From Kondoa malvinella (Eukaryota > Basidiomycota > Agaricostilbomycetes > Agaricostilbales > Kondoaceae), in assembly GCA_039545315.1 (NCBI GenBank), contig BCIM01000004.1:1027872-1091871 (forward strand): DNA of 64,000 nucleotides, in the 5' to 3' direction. This document shows positions 1 to 9,607 of the stretch, in pieces. The notes below the pieces were generated by a model. It did not search any database. It worked only from the letters and a program-made list of their open reading frames with translations, and was not told the origin of the DNA. How positions within the stretch are numbered: position 1 is the first letter of the stretch; every line of letters starts with the position of its first letter. The position numbers and the translations under genes are program-made.

Positions 1-1125
1 ATTACTCAGGTTCGTCATGATCGTTTACTGATTGTGCTGTCATGCTAAAGCAGGTCTAGGTCGCATGTGGGATGGATCACCTTCTCGCTCTGACAGCAGA
101 GGGCTTGGTGTATAGCTGGGGCAATGGCGAGCAAGGACAGCTAGGCCGGAAGATAATACAGCGAAGTCAGTCATGCGCTTCAATTGTGTTCAATATCGAT
201 GAGCCTGCTAGGAAGGACCTCAGGCCTTTTCCCAGAGAAGCTCTCACTCAAGAACATTTGTACAATTGGAGCCGGTCACTTTCATTCCTTCGCTGTCGAA
301 AAAGACAGGACAGTCTGGGCATGCGGGTTGAACTCTTTACGCCAGACGGGAGTAGCGGACTTGGATGGAGGGCGAGAATCGACCGTGTCAAACCCGCGCC
401 AAGTCAAATCACTTCACCCAGTCAAGAATAATGGACACCATGTTGTGCAAATCACCGGAGGTGAGCATCACACGCTATTTTTGTTCAGCAATGGTTCGGT
501 AAGCTAGATAAATGCTGTAAGCAGTGCTTATAGCTGACGGTCTTCGCAGGTCAAATCGGTTGGCCGTTGTGATGGCTTCGAGTGCGGACTCGGCGAAGAC
601 AATCCGGCTATGTTAGATTCAGCCGCTCGAAGAAGTGCCGCTGCAGCAAAAGATCATCCAGCCCTGGAGAAGACGTCAAGCGCTCTTGACCTGATGAAGC
701 TGACAGACGGGCAAGACGCAGCGTATGTATGATGCTTGTCTATCTTCAGCTCAGCTAATGTCGCACTACAGTGTACAGATATCGCAGCTTTCCGGCACCC
801 AAGCGGGCAGTCTGTTCGAGTTCATACCGGAACCGACTGCCGTCACTTTCCCCGAAGGTGTCAAGATAAAACAGCTCGTCTCTGGTCCGCGACATAACTT
901 TGCGGTGTCAACAGACGGCCGATTGTTCTCCTTTGGCTTTTCTCCGCACAAGGCTCTAGGCTTTCTTGAAGGTCAATCCAATCTTGTATTGTTTGCGCAG
1001 TGTAGCTGACTCGTTAGGTAGAAACGCTGCAGACTACGCCGCGCGAGGTATTGATGGAAGGGAAGAGTCTGAACGTAGCGAAAGTAGCGAGTGGCAGCAG
1101 ACATTGTATGCTATTGTTATGCTAA
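1..1125 (+). CDS. RCC1-family Ran guanine nucleotide exchange factor (5' end outside window)
   Basis: Chromatin-bound exchange factor that loads GTP on Ran and so drives nuclear transport and spindle assembly. The 5' end is cut off. Exons that I can join: about 1-9, 60-165, 212-498, 550-722, 772-971 and 1022-1125, separated by introns of 46-51 nt. RCC1 blade motifs are clear: YSWGNGEQGQLGR, then GAGHFHSFAV, GLNSLRQTGVAD, ITGGEHHTLFL, VSGPRHNFAV and a final VASGSRHCMLL before the stop. The intron at 166-211 is needed to pass from one frame to the next and restores a QLGRKIIQRRR...FPEKLSL segment that fits the family. The last intron has a tandem acceptor (see findings). The downstream neighbour is convergent. 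Confidence 0.9.
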
Positions 1126-1203
1126 ATGCAAATGCAGAATGATTCTTGGTTCCCAATAAATACATAAATTACCACTTCAATACATTAGACAGCCCACTGG
1201 CCT

Positions 1204-2866
1204 TCAGTCGCTACCCGGCGAAGAAGGTGGAGACGGTAGATACTTTGTCCTGAAGTCGGCTAGCGAGGCGGAAACTTGAGCATGGCATTCAAATGAGAAA
1301 GCTGTCGCCAGCACAATGAAGGCACCAAACGCCGTCTGAGGTGTGAGTTCATAGTCGAGGAAAGCGATACTGAGGGCGAAAGTGAGGACGGCTGACGCTG
1401 ATAGCGCAAAGCCCTTGGCTACATTATCGGCGTACTTAATGACCATTGCTGTTGAACAGGGATCAGTATTATCCTGGCCAATGCCAATTACTAGACCTAC
1501 CAGTAAGAAGACCGCCGACTGTTTGAATGAATATCACCAGCCAAGTGAACACATTGAAGCCTTCAAAGAACGAGTCTCCGCTATTCGCCCCGCCAGTACT
1601 CGACCACCAGCTCAACCACCAACTAAACAGTAGGCTGAAGAGACAAAGCTGAATATTGCGGATCCAGAGCGAGATCGGTTCATTGTTGTCGCTTGCAGCA
1701 GGACCGGCTGTAAGGAGCTTCTTGACCTTATCCCAAGTTGAATTGTCCGGGGAGCGCCAGGTGAGAGGTACGAGAGGCGGAGGTTGTGTACGTATATCTT
1801 CTGTCAGGTGGTGCTTGTACTTGCTTGACACAGGTAGTTCTTGCGAGGGCGCCTTTTTGAGTATCAACTCAAAGTAGGTTGCTGCGATAGCACTCGCAAA
1901 GCAAGAGATGACGACAGCCATCAGGCCAAGCAGCTGATCTACATCCAAGAAAGCGTGCTGGTCCGGTGCTGGATGCGCGCTGGAGATGTTGTTCGACTCT
2001 GATGCTGAATGTGTAGCGTGCGGTGTTGCATGAGCGCCGAGCTGGACAGCAGCGACGCCAATGCCGAGAAGGAGTAGAGAAGCCCATTGGACGGTATTGT
2101 AGCGTCTTCTTAGCATGACGACAGCCATCAGAGCTGTGATTACGGTCTGCGTATGGACGTGAGCGTCGATCTTCGCAGATAGTGTAAACACGCACCTTTA
2201 ATTGAAAGGATATTTGGAAGACCGGTATGGATAGATTCCGAGCAGCAACATATCTGTGACATCCGAGTCACTACTAGACATCTGCCTCTGGTAAGCAGAC
2301 TCACATTAGATTGTTCTGAGTCAAGAAGAGCACCGCAGGGACCGCCATATGTAAAATGCCAGGAGAGAAGACTTGTCTCCAGAGAGTTGAGCAAGCCGGA
2401 GACCAAAGCAGAGGCGGAGAAGGAAGCTTGAAAGCAGGTAGTAGGACTCGCTGCCTGGGTGGCTCTTGATGCTCCTGCTCTTTTCCCTCGATGACTACGC
2501 TAAACAGCTGCTTTGCTTGAAAGACGGGAGTATGCTTGGCTCTTTCAAATTGATGTTCTCTACTTCCTTCCCAAAGCGCAAGACCGGTTGAGAGTGTCAG
2601 CTTGCCCAGCTCTGTGTCACAAAGATCGGACACATTCGACAGCAAGTCGATAGCTGAAACTCACCCGTGATAAGCACCGCACTAGACGCCTTGTATGGTT
2701 GATGGTCATCTGCTAGGACATGCTGCGACAGGTTGATGCTGAGTCGTCTGGATGAGCTTCCATCCAATCGGAACACTTTGAAGACTCACACAATAGCCAG
2801 AGCAGTAGACTGCAAGCATACAGCTGCCAGACTAGCGCTTCGTTTCTGGTTTGCATTAAGGGCCAT
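1204..2866 (-). CDS. Nucleotide-sugar transporter, SLC35A (UDP-GlcNAc/UDP-galactose) family
   Basis: Golgi/ER membrane antiporter that imports a UDP-sugar for glycosylation. Minus-strand exons joined by short introns give a start MALNANQKRSASLAAV, a long polar first loop (roughly 2400-2640), then the family core: VLFLTQNNLIYVAARNL, VFQISFQLK, KTVITALMAVVMLRRRY, and near the end GGLLTAMVIKYADNVAKGFA, which is the family's most conserved helix. About ten hydrophobic helices are expected. The intron at about 1449-1495 hides the GGLL..VIKYADN motif from single-frame reading. The polar loop of about 70 residues is longer than in animal homologues. Which UDP-sugar it carries cannot be told from sequence; UDP-GlcNAc or UDP-Gal is the inference. 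It is divergent from the next gene. Confidence 0.87.
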
Positions 2867-3511
2867 CTTCAAACTCGGGCAGGCGAGGTCTTTATGAGCA
2901 GCGATGACGATGTTCTCCCGTTCCAATAGTACAGCTGAAGCACTACGTTGATGCAGCTAGACCGACCAGCGTATAGATGCAGCAATCAGGCGAGCCGTTT
3001 GGCCAAAGGATAGTTCCACGCCTTGCTTGAACCCGTTGATCAAAAGGGACGCTTGGGACCAGCCATGCACACAAAAAGCAAGACATCGGTGTGTGGACCT
3101 AAGCGCAGCCAGGCACAGAAGAAGCGGAGCGGAGGCTGATAATGCCATCACCCAAAAAAGGCAAGAAATTGTCGGATAGCTCTCTAACCCAGACAATACC
3201 ACTGCTTCATTCTGCGCTGGTCTTCCCAGTCCTAATGTACGGGCACGAGCAGGTCGGTCATAGCTTGCTGGTGCATTGATCCCCAGTGGTAGTCGACCCT
3301 ATTTCCTTTTTCGTGCTGGAATCTTTTTGTGCTCCCGAATAATTCGAGAGGCGGGATTGAGGCGCGCTCTAGCTTCCAAGACAATTCTCCTGGCATTATC
3401 TTATTGTCTCGGCCCTCCCTGCGATTTGCTTCTTGCTCCCGTGTCCAGCTTGATCCTCTTGAGTTTTTGTGTGCTTCCCTTCCGAGTTTCCCGTCAGAAT
3501 CATTTTGCAAC
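2867..3511. other. Divergent intergenic region between the SLC35A-type transporter and the HtrL-like gene
   Basis: About 645 bases between two divergent start codons. It should hold both promoters. I see no TATA box I would defend and no repeat; open frames on both strands here are short, mixed and without recognisable motifs. Confidence 0.5.
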
Positions 3512-5080
3512 ATGGATTCCTTCGCGGGGAGATCCGAGCACTCTTTTGTAGCCATGGCAGAGCAAGGGTCCCAGCAGCACCGTCGACGACGAAGCACTCA
3601 AATACCCATATCACCTCAATACGCTCGATCCTCACCGCACAGCAAGACTGCTTCTCGCGCTTCAATGGCTCTTTCAACACCGCTGAAGGTCTCACTATCG
3701 GATGACGAGATTTCCGGTCTATACATCCCACAATGGCGCACCACTGGCCCACGAACGCATTACATTCGCAGACACATTTGCGCCATATCAGGCTGGCTCC
3801 TCGCATTCTCCCTTCTCTTTACCCTATTCTATAGTGTACCTACACTTCCACAATCAACACTTAGCAAACTCCAAAGCCTTCGGCGATCGCAATTTGCTGC
3901 TGCTCCCGCTCCGGTCAATCAAGGCACAACTATCGTCTCTGCATTCTTTGCATTGCAAGATGGCAAGAAGCATCGATTAGATGGTAGGCGTGAGCGCTTC
4001 TACCACCGAACATTATGCTCATCTGTTTGACAGAATACTGGACTTGGCTTGAATACTTTCTCTCCAACGTGGAAGCGCCTGTGGTCTTTTACACCTCTCC
4101 CGATCTACTAGAGCACATGCAACAACTCCGAGGGGATAAACCAGCAACGTTCATCACCGATTACGCCCAAGCCGAAGAGATGCCACCTATAGAAGCGTTA
4201 GGAGGAAAAGCTTGGTCAGAACAGATGAACAAGATTGATCCAGAGAATTTCAAGCATGTCGCTGGGGTTTATGCTCCATGGACAGCCAAGCCTTGGATGG
4301 TCCAGCATGCGAAAGATCTGAATTTGTACAGTTCGACGTACTTTTTCTGGGTGAGCTTTTCCTTCTATCGTATTGTTCGATCGTGTCTGATGTACGAGTA
4401 TAGGTTGACGCGGGTGGATTCAGAGAAAGAGACTACCCTCACCATTTCCGATCAATCACTTCGCAATTAGACAAGGTCTTTGCGACTGTACCGGATGACA
4501 CTTTGGTTCTGGGTGATGCGAATGTACCTTGGCCAGAAGGAACAGAATACGTAAGAGCAGCTAGTGAGTCTCGCGGGATGTTTTGCTTGGATGTTGGCTG
4601 ATGTGTCGTCATAGCCAATACTGGGGACATGGATCGAGCGGACTGTCACATTCAAGGAGGCTGGTTTGGCGGAAAAGCAGCTGGTATTGACTGGTGGGAA
4701 CGTGAGACATGGCGTATCACTGCGCTTCAAGCAGGTCTGCAGAGGTACGTGCTGTTCTTACTGCTGTTCGACCAGAGCTCATGGTGATCCTCAGATTTGC
4801 CGGCAAAGAGCAAGACACTTGGACACATACAGCTCGTCTGAATTGGCCAAAGATCTATGTGCAGAATGTGAGTAACAGTCCTTGTGTTCACATCACTCGC
4901 TGACTTTTGGCTCAGATGTCGCTGAACAACCTAATCTGTGGTCCAGATCTTTGGTTCGCAGCCTGGTTCTGGTCAGACTCAGACGAATGTCAGATCCCTG
5001 TATGGAACGGTCCTGAACTATTCAAGCAAGAACAAGCGGCTCTAGCAGGCCAAACAAACGACACGATCGTCCAAACATAG
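3512..5080 (+). CDS. HtrL/YibB-like type II membrane protein (putative glycosyltransferase fold)
   Basis: The first exon (3512-3983) has a polar, Arg-rich cytosolic head, then one membrane segment (around ISGWLLAFSLLFTLFYSV), then a lumenal domain. The domain opens with TIVSAFFAL, and across the intron 3984-4033 continues EYWTWLEYFLSNVEAPVVFYT, followed downstream by KDLNLYSSTYFFWVD and NPW-like and DANVPWPEG segments; the final exon has NNLICGPDLWFAAWFW and ends at 5080. This order (SAFF, fixed-length spacer, Y-x(4)-FL-x(4)-P-x-V-x-Y-T, YFFW-x-D) matches the HtrL_YibB family known mainly from bacteria and some eukaryotes, whose chemistry is not settled; a Golgi transferase role is inference. 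The last exons pass through short introns near 4350, 4570, 4745 and 4870. Confidence 0.7.
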
Positions 5081-5265
5081 TGGGGACGCCCATGGAGGCT
5101 GTATTTATTATTCATCAGTGTGAGAGGTATCAGCTGGAGCTGTGTATATACACATTAGCATGTAATTCATTAGCATTATCATATGACTTCGGTCCTTCGT
5201 GAGCCTGAGAACGTTCCTCTCTTTTCCGCAAACGATAGACCGTCTACGATGCATCAGCCGTATAG

Positions 5266-7167
5266 ATGAGGCTCTCAAGGATACAACAGAGCTTGTTATG
5301 GCTTCTCATATACCCTGCAACGCTCAAGGGGGCTCCAACAATTTCAACAAAACCTTTGACCGGCCGCTTCTTGTCCATTTCTGATATTCACTTGGATTAC
5401 CACTACAAGCAAGGGAAGAGCATAGCCGGTGCTTGTCACATTCACAAACCAGTCGATCAAGATGATGTGTCGCCCTACTGGGGTGCTCCTGCTTCTGACT
5501 GTGATGCCCCTGCGACGCTTGTGGACGCTGTCTTTCATGACTTGGAACAATGGAGAGATAAGATAGACTTTGTTGTCTGGATGGGAGATAACGCCAGGTC
5601 AGTACAGCAAGCTGTTCTTTGGCGAAAGCTAATGGAAAAGCTTGCAAATTGACAGACACGACATTGACTCTGCTGTTCCTCGTACACTCAGTGAAATCAT
5701 TGATCTGAATCAAGACATTTATGATCGAATGCAGCAAGTCTTTCCTGATCTTCCGCTGGTCCCTTCGATAGGCAACAACGATGTCTATGTTAGGCCCCTT
5801 CTTCTACTTGGATGTACCTCTGGTTTGACAGACTGTATAGCCGCACAACGTCATGTCGCCCGGTCCATCAAAGACTCTATCTTCCTTGGGCAGGTGAGCG
5901 ATTCTGTCCCTAGGCAGACTGTCATCTTATGCAGTCCTGCATAGTATCTGGCGAGACGACGTTCCTGAAGAACAATACCACACATTTGCGAGAGGTGGAT
6001 ATTTCGGAACAGAAGTGATACCAAATCATCTGGTAGTGGTTTCCATCAATACGCTTTTCTTCTTTCAGAGTAATTCTGTCAGTCTGTCCACCCTTCCTTT
6101 GTAATGAGTACTGATGTTATGATAGCTTGTCGATGGATGTCCGCCAGATAGTGGTCATGGCACTCGAGATCCTGGAACAGAACAACTGCTTTGGCTACAA
6201 AATCAATTGTTTCGCTGGAGATCTAGAGGAAGTCGGTCTACTACCACTACTTCCCCACGACTGTCTCTAATAGTATGATATAGTGCAAGTGATTCTATCA
6301 GGCCATGTGCCGCCAGCTACATTCTACCCTCAATGCTATGACCGGTTCGCCGAAATCAGTCTCGCATACCAAGATACTATAGTCGCCTCGATCTTTGGGC
6401 ATCAGAATGTAGATCATTTCACCCTCTTTACACATCAAGAGAAGAAGAAGCATAGAAAAGGCTTTCAATTCTCCCTCAATTCAGTAGCAGATTTACCCGA
6501 CACTCTGCATGATTCTTACAGTGATCTGCCGAAACAGCCTCACTCTGATAATTATGTCATCAATCATGTTGCGCCTTCTGTAATTCCTACTTTCCAGCCT
6601 GCATATCGGATTTGGAGTTACAATACCAGCATGAATCCTGGTTCCATCTATGACCCATCAACGGAAGGCAACGTAATACATCCTTTCCTCGAATCATCAG
6701 AAGAAGAATCAGAAGACGAACAAATTTGCCAACAACCATTCTACCCGACCTCTATCGACGAATTAAGAAAGCGGAAATCGCACAAAAAGAAGAAGCACCG
6801 CAAACCATCCTACGACCCTCTCGTACGCTACATCTCACCGTCTTCACCTTCCCGCTCGAATCGATTCGCTACTATCCTCGGCTATGTGCAATACTACTTA
6901 CCTTTGGATAAAGTGAATGCGCATCATGGGTATGGATCGGCCAATAAAACGGGTGATCGACCATGGCCCAAGTTTGAGGTTGAGTATAGTACTTTTACTC
7001 GAAGCAGAGCGGATGACAACGGGGTAGAAGGAAAGACGCCTTATCAGATGGAAGATTTGACTATTGGGAGTTGGTTGGCTTTAGCGAAAAGCCTAGGTAA
7101 AGGAGGAAAGTTCTGGGATGAGTACGTTAGAAGGATGTTTGTTCAGACGGGCAAGCATCAATCATAG
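5266..7167 (+). CDS. PPN1: Endopolyphosphatase, PPN1 type (vacuolar metallophosphatase)
   Basis: Cleaves long inorganic polyphosphate chains in the vacuole lumen. The start at 5266 gives a short basic head and a hydrophobic signal-anchor (LLWLLIYPATL), then the metallophosphoesterase motifs in order: ISDIHLDYHY, a YWGAPASDCDAP segment typical of PPN1, VVWMGDNAR, PSIGNNDVY, then across introns PEEQYHTFARGGYF, EVIPN and VDGCPP segments, LSGHVPP and FGHQNVDHFTLF. These supply the D-x-H, GD-x-N, GN-N-D, GH-x and GH-x-H metal ligands. The C-terminal exon (6283-7167) adds an acidic ESSEEESEDEQ stretch and a lysine-rich KKKKHRK patch, also seen in fungal homologues. It follows the HtrL-like gene by 185 bases on the same strand. 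Confidence 0.9.
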
Positions 7168-7244
7168 AAAGAGAATGCAATTACAATTGTGAAGGGGTTA
7201 TCTAATGAGTTTACTATACTAATTACAAAGAATTGTTCCGTATG

Positions 7245-8482
7245 CTACCGTTGAGACAGGGCACCAGCCAGATCATCGAATTCATCTGAACCGGATCCAC
7301 TGGATTCTTCTCCTTCACTACCGCTTTCTGAAGAGCTGGAATATAGACCCGTAGAAGGCACAGCCGGTTTAGTAGGTAGAGTTTTGCCGCCTGTTTTTGG
7401 TCGTGCGGGTTGTGATTGTTGCTGAAGGGAGAAGGAACCTCCGAGTGAGGGAGAAGGTAACGGACGAGGTGAAGCGGTAGTGCTGACTGTTATAGGCTTG
7501 ACTTGAGGTGATGCTATAGGTCGAGAAGGTGAGCTGTTCGGAGCTGGGTTAGAAGATGTGGAAGGAAGTTGTTGTATCCGAGGAACAGGGACGGAAGGTG
7601 CTGGTTGTACTTTAGGTGAGGCTTGTGCAGGTGTATTCGATCTCGCTCTGCTGTTACTGTTACTAGATGTGGGAGCTTTGCTGGTGTCAGTCAGAGCTAC
7701 GGCCATAAGACGAGACGCACTAGGTGCCTGAATCCGTATACTCGGTTCAGCAATCTTTGGTTTGGGCGGAGCAGCTTTGACTTTAGATATTCTTGAAAAG
7801 GAAGCGAGCCGATGTAGTATATAGCACTAGGCAAGACTTCAGTTGCCAGCGAGGTGATGCCAAGCGATAGCAAGCACCTCAGAAGCATCGTCCCATATCA
7901 TGACACAATCTACTTCTTTTGCAGCGCTTTGAGTACCAGTGAAATGTACTGATTCACCCGTCTGTTCAGCGGAAATGGTCAGCCTCACCAAGACACCCCG
8001 TAACGACAGGAGCATACATCCGAGTCGAACGAGGCAGCTACCTGAGCTGAAGCGTCAATAGTAGGGTCTTGTAGAGTGATTTGTCCTCCATGCGAGGCTA
8101 TAGAATCCGGTTTGACATTGACTAGCGCTTTTGTTCAAAGATTCGGTCATAAAGATTAGCAAGGAGAGCATACAGCGCAGGCCATGGTACGATGTCTGAG
8201 GATCTTCGCTGTAGAAGTCGTCCGAGATGCGCACTGTCGTCATGCCATTCGCGAGGAAAGACCTGGTTTGGGAGCAAGGAGAGGCACGCGTCATGAACGC
8301 TTTGTCGCGTCAGACCAGAATTGAGAGAGACCGGTCACACGATGCTGTTTGTAACGAGGTCTATTGTACAAGATGCAACCCTCTGGAAGCTCATTCCATT
8401 TGATCGATGTGCGTTCTGGGTGATTAAGTTGTAACCCGAGGTCTCCTGATCCACCCAAGGTCCCTGATCCACTTGCTGTCAT
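7245..8482 (-). CDS. ELL-associated factor (EAF) family transcription elongation protein
   Basis: EAF proteins bind ELL and stimulate RNA polymerase II elongation in the nucleus. No single frame shows this; joining exons does. From the ATG at 8482 the first exon reads through SGDLGLQLNH..RTSIKW to LPEG, and later exons give NVKPDSIASHGGQ, ITLQDPTIDASAQ, GESVHFTGTQSAAK, VDCVMIWDDASE and YTLHRLASFSR, matching the EAF domain order (F-x-V-K-P-x-S-I ... C-x-x-I/M-x-x-x-x ... TLERL). The last exon (7245-7706 region) is a long Ser/Pro-rich, low-complexity tail ending in an acidic SESGSEGEESSGSGSDEFDD stretch, the typical EAF transactivation region. The CDS is convergent with PPN1, with only 77 bases between stops. 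Confidence 0.75.
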
Positions 8483-8517
8483 ACACAAAGCAGACTACCT
8501 TAGCGTCGAAACTGCAC

Positions 8518-9523
8518 TCAATCCGCCTCTGCCTCTTGACCCTGCTTCTCTGCCCTTTTCAACGCAGCAGCCTTTGCAGCCTCTCTAATCCCTTCCCTCC
8601 TTCCCTGCGCATACTCTTTCGCTCTCTGTCTAGCCTCACTCAAATCCCTCGCAGTCTTGACATGCCTTTCCGTCATGCCAGAAGCGGGACTCGCACCAGC
8701 CATAAACGTCGCTTCGCCATTCATGATACGTTCTTGTGTTTCTGGATGAGAAGCAGGTATGACGGCGAGCATTTGGAAGAGGTATAAAGCTAGTGAAGCA
8801 CCACCTAGTGAAAAGATGAGCTTTCGATTCGACATGAAGGGCATGATCGGTTTGTCGTCTCTAAAATTGGAGGTGTAGAAATCATCTTGTCGGTAGGCGT
8901 CTGGCCTTGTCATCAATATCAAGGCTATTCAGATGTAGGCCGGAACATACCTTGATGCCAATCCCATTCTGAACTTGGATAATGCGCCCTTCGATGCGAA
9001 TGAGACGAGGATCGAGTCTTCGGTGTGCCCCAAGGGTTATGCCGTAGATCAAGAGGGACCTCATCATACAGTCTGTTGGTCGACGTCCAGCCCGCACCAA
9101 AGCGAAGATAGGTTTGTCGTTTATGAACATCTTTGAGCAGATCGTAGGCCGCTTGTATTCTTGTGAATCGTTCGTCGGCTTCTTGTGCTTGTTTAGAAGA
9201 AGATGCTGTGTGTTGTGTCACATCTGGATGAAAGACCTTGCACATTTCGAGGTATCTGCCTCGATCAGATCAGCTGCCTGATTGCCTAGCAAGTGTTTGA
9301 CAGCGTACCGCTTCTTGACTTCTTTAGATGATGCATTCCGAGGCAGGTCCAAGATTTCGAAAGCTACAACAGCACATTAGACGCTGGGGTTGGCAGCGAT
9401 TGGCTCGGATTCTAACTGACGAGATGCATTCGGGTTCGAAGGGAACGAAGCGATCGTAGAAGCGAATCGTGGATTGTAGATACAGCGATAGTGAAGTGCT
9501 GACAATGTTGGTCGGGTTATCAT
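8518..9523 (-). CDS. Mitochondrial J-domain protein, JID1-like
   Basis: Likely Hsp70 co-chaperone of the mitochondrial inner membrane. The start chosen at 9523 reads MITRPTLSALHYRC...ASTIASF, an Arg/Ser/Ala-rich presequence without acidic residues. Splicing with a GTCAGT donor joins this to FEILDLPRNASSKEVKKRY, then YLEMCKVFHPDVTQH, which contains the essential HPD tripeptide, and the FTRIQAAYDLLKD helix. After the J domain comes a GAGWTS motif, a spacer, one membrane segment (KLIFSLGGASLALYLFQMLA) and a charged coil ending in EAEAD. Domain order (presequence, J, GWTS, single membrane helix near the C-terminus) is that of yeast JID1. A different frame over the first exon is open too, but its residues look unlike a presequence. 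Confidence 0.75.
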
Positions 9524-9607
9524 GGTTGAGCATGGGCAAGCACAAAGTCACGGTGTGCGCAGATCTATTCTGTACAATCGATTGTCCGTTTCTTTTGCGT
9601 GTGTCGT

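Noticed and set aside
1656..2191. Overlapping plus-strand frames across the nucleotide-sugar transporter
   Set aside because: They are antisense shadows of well-supported transporter exons.
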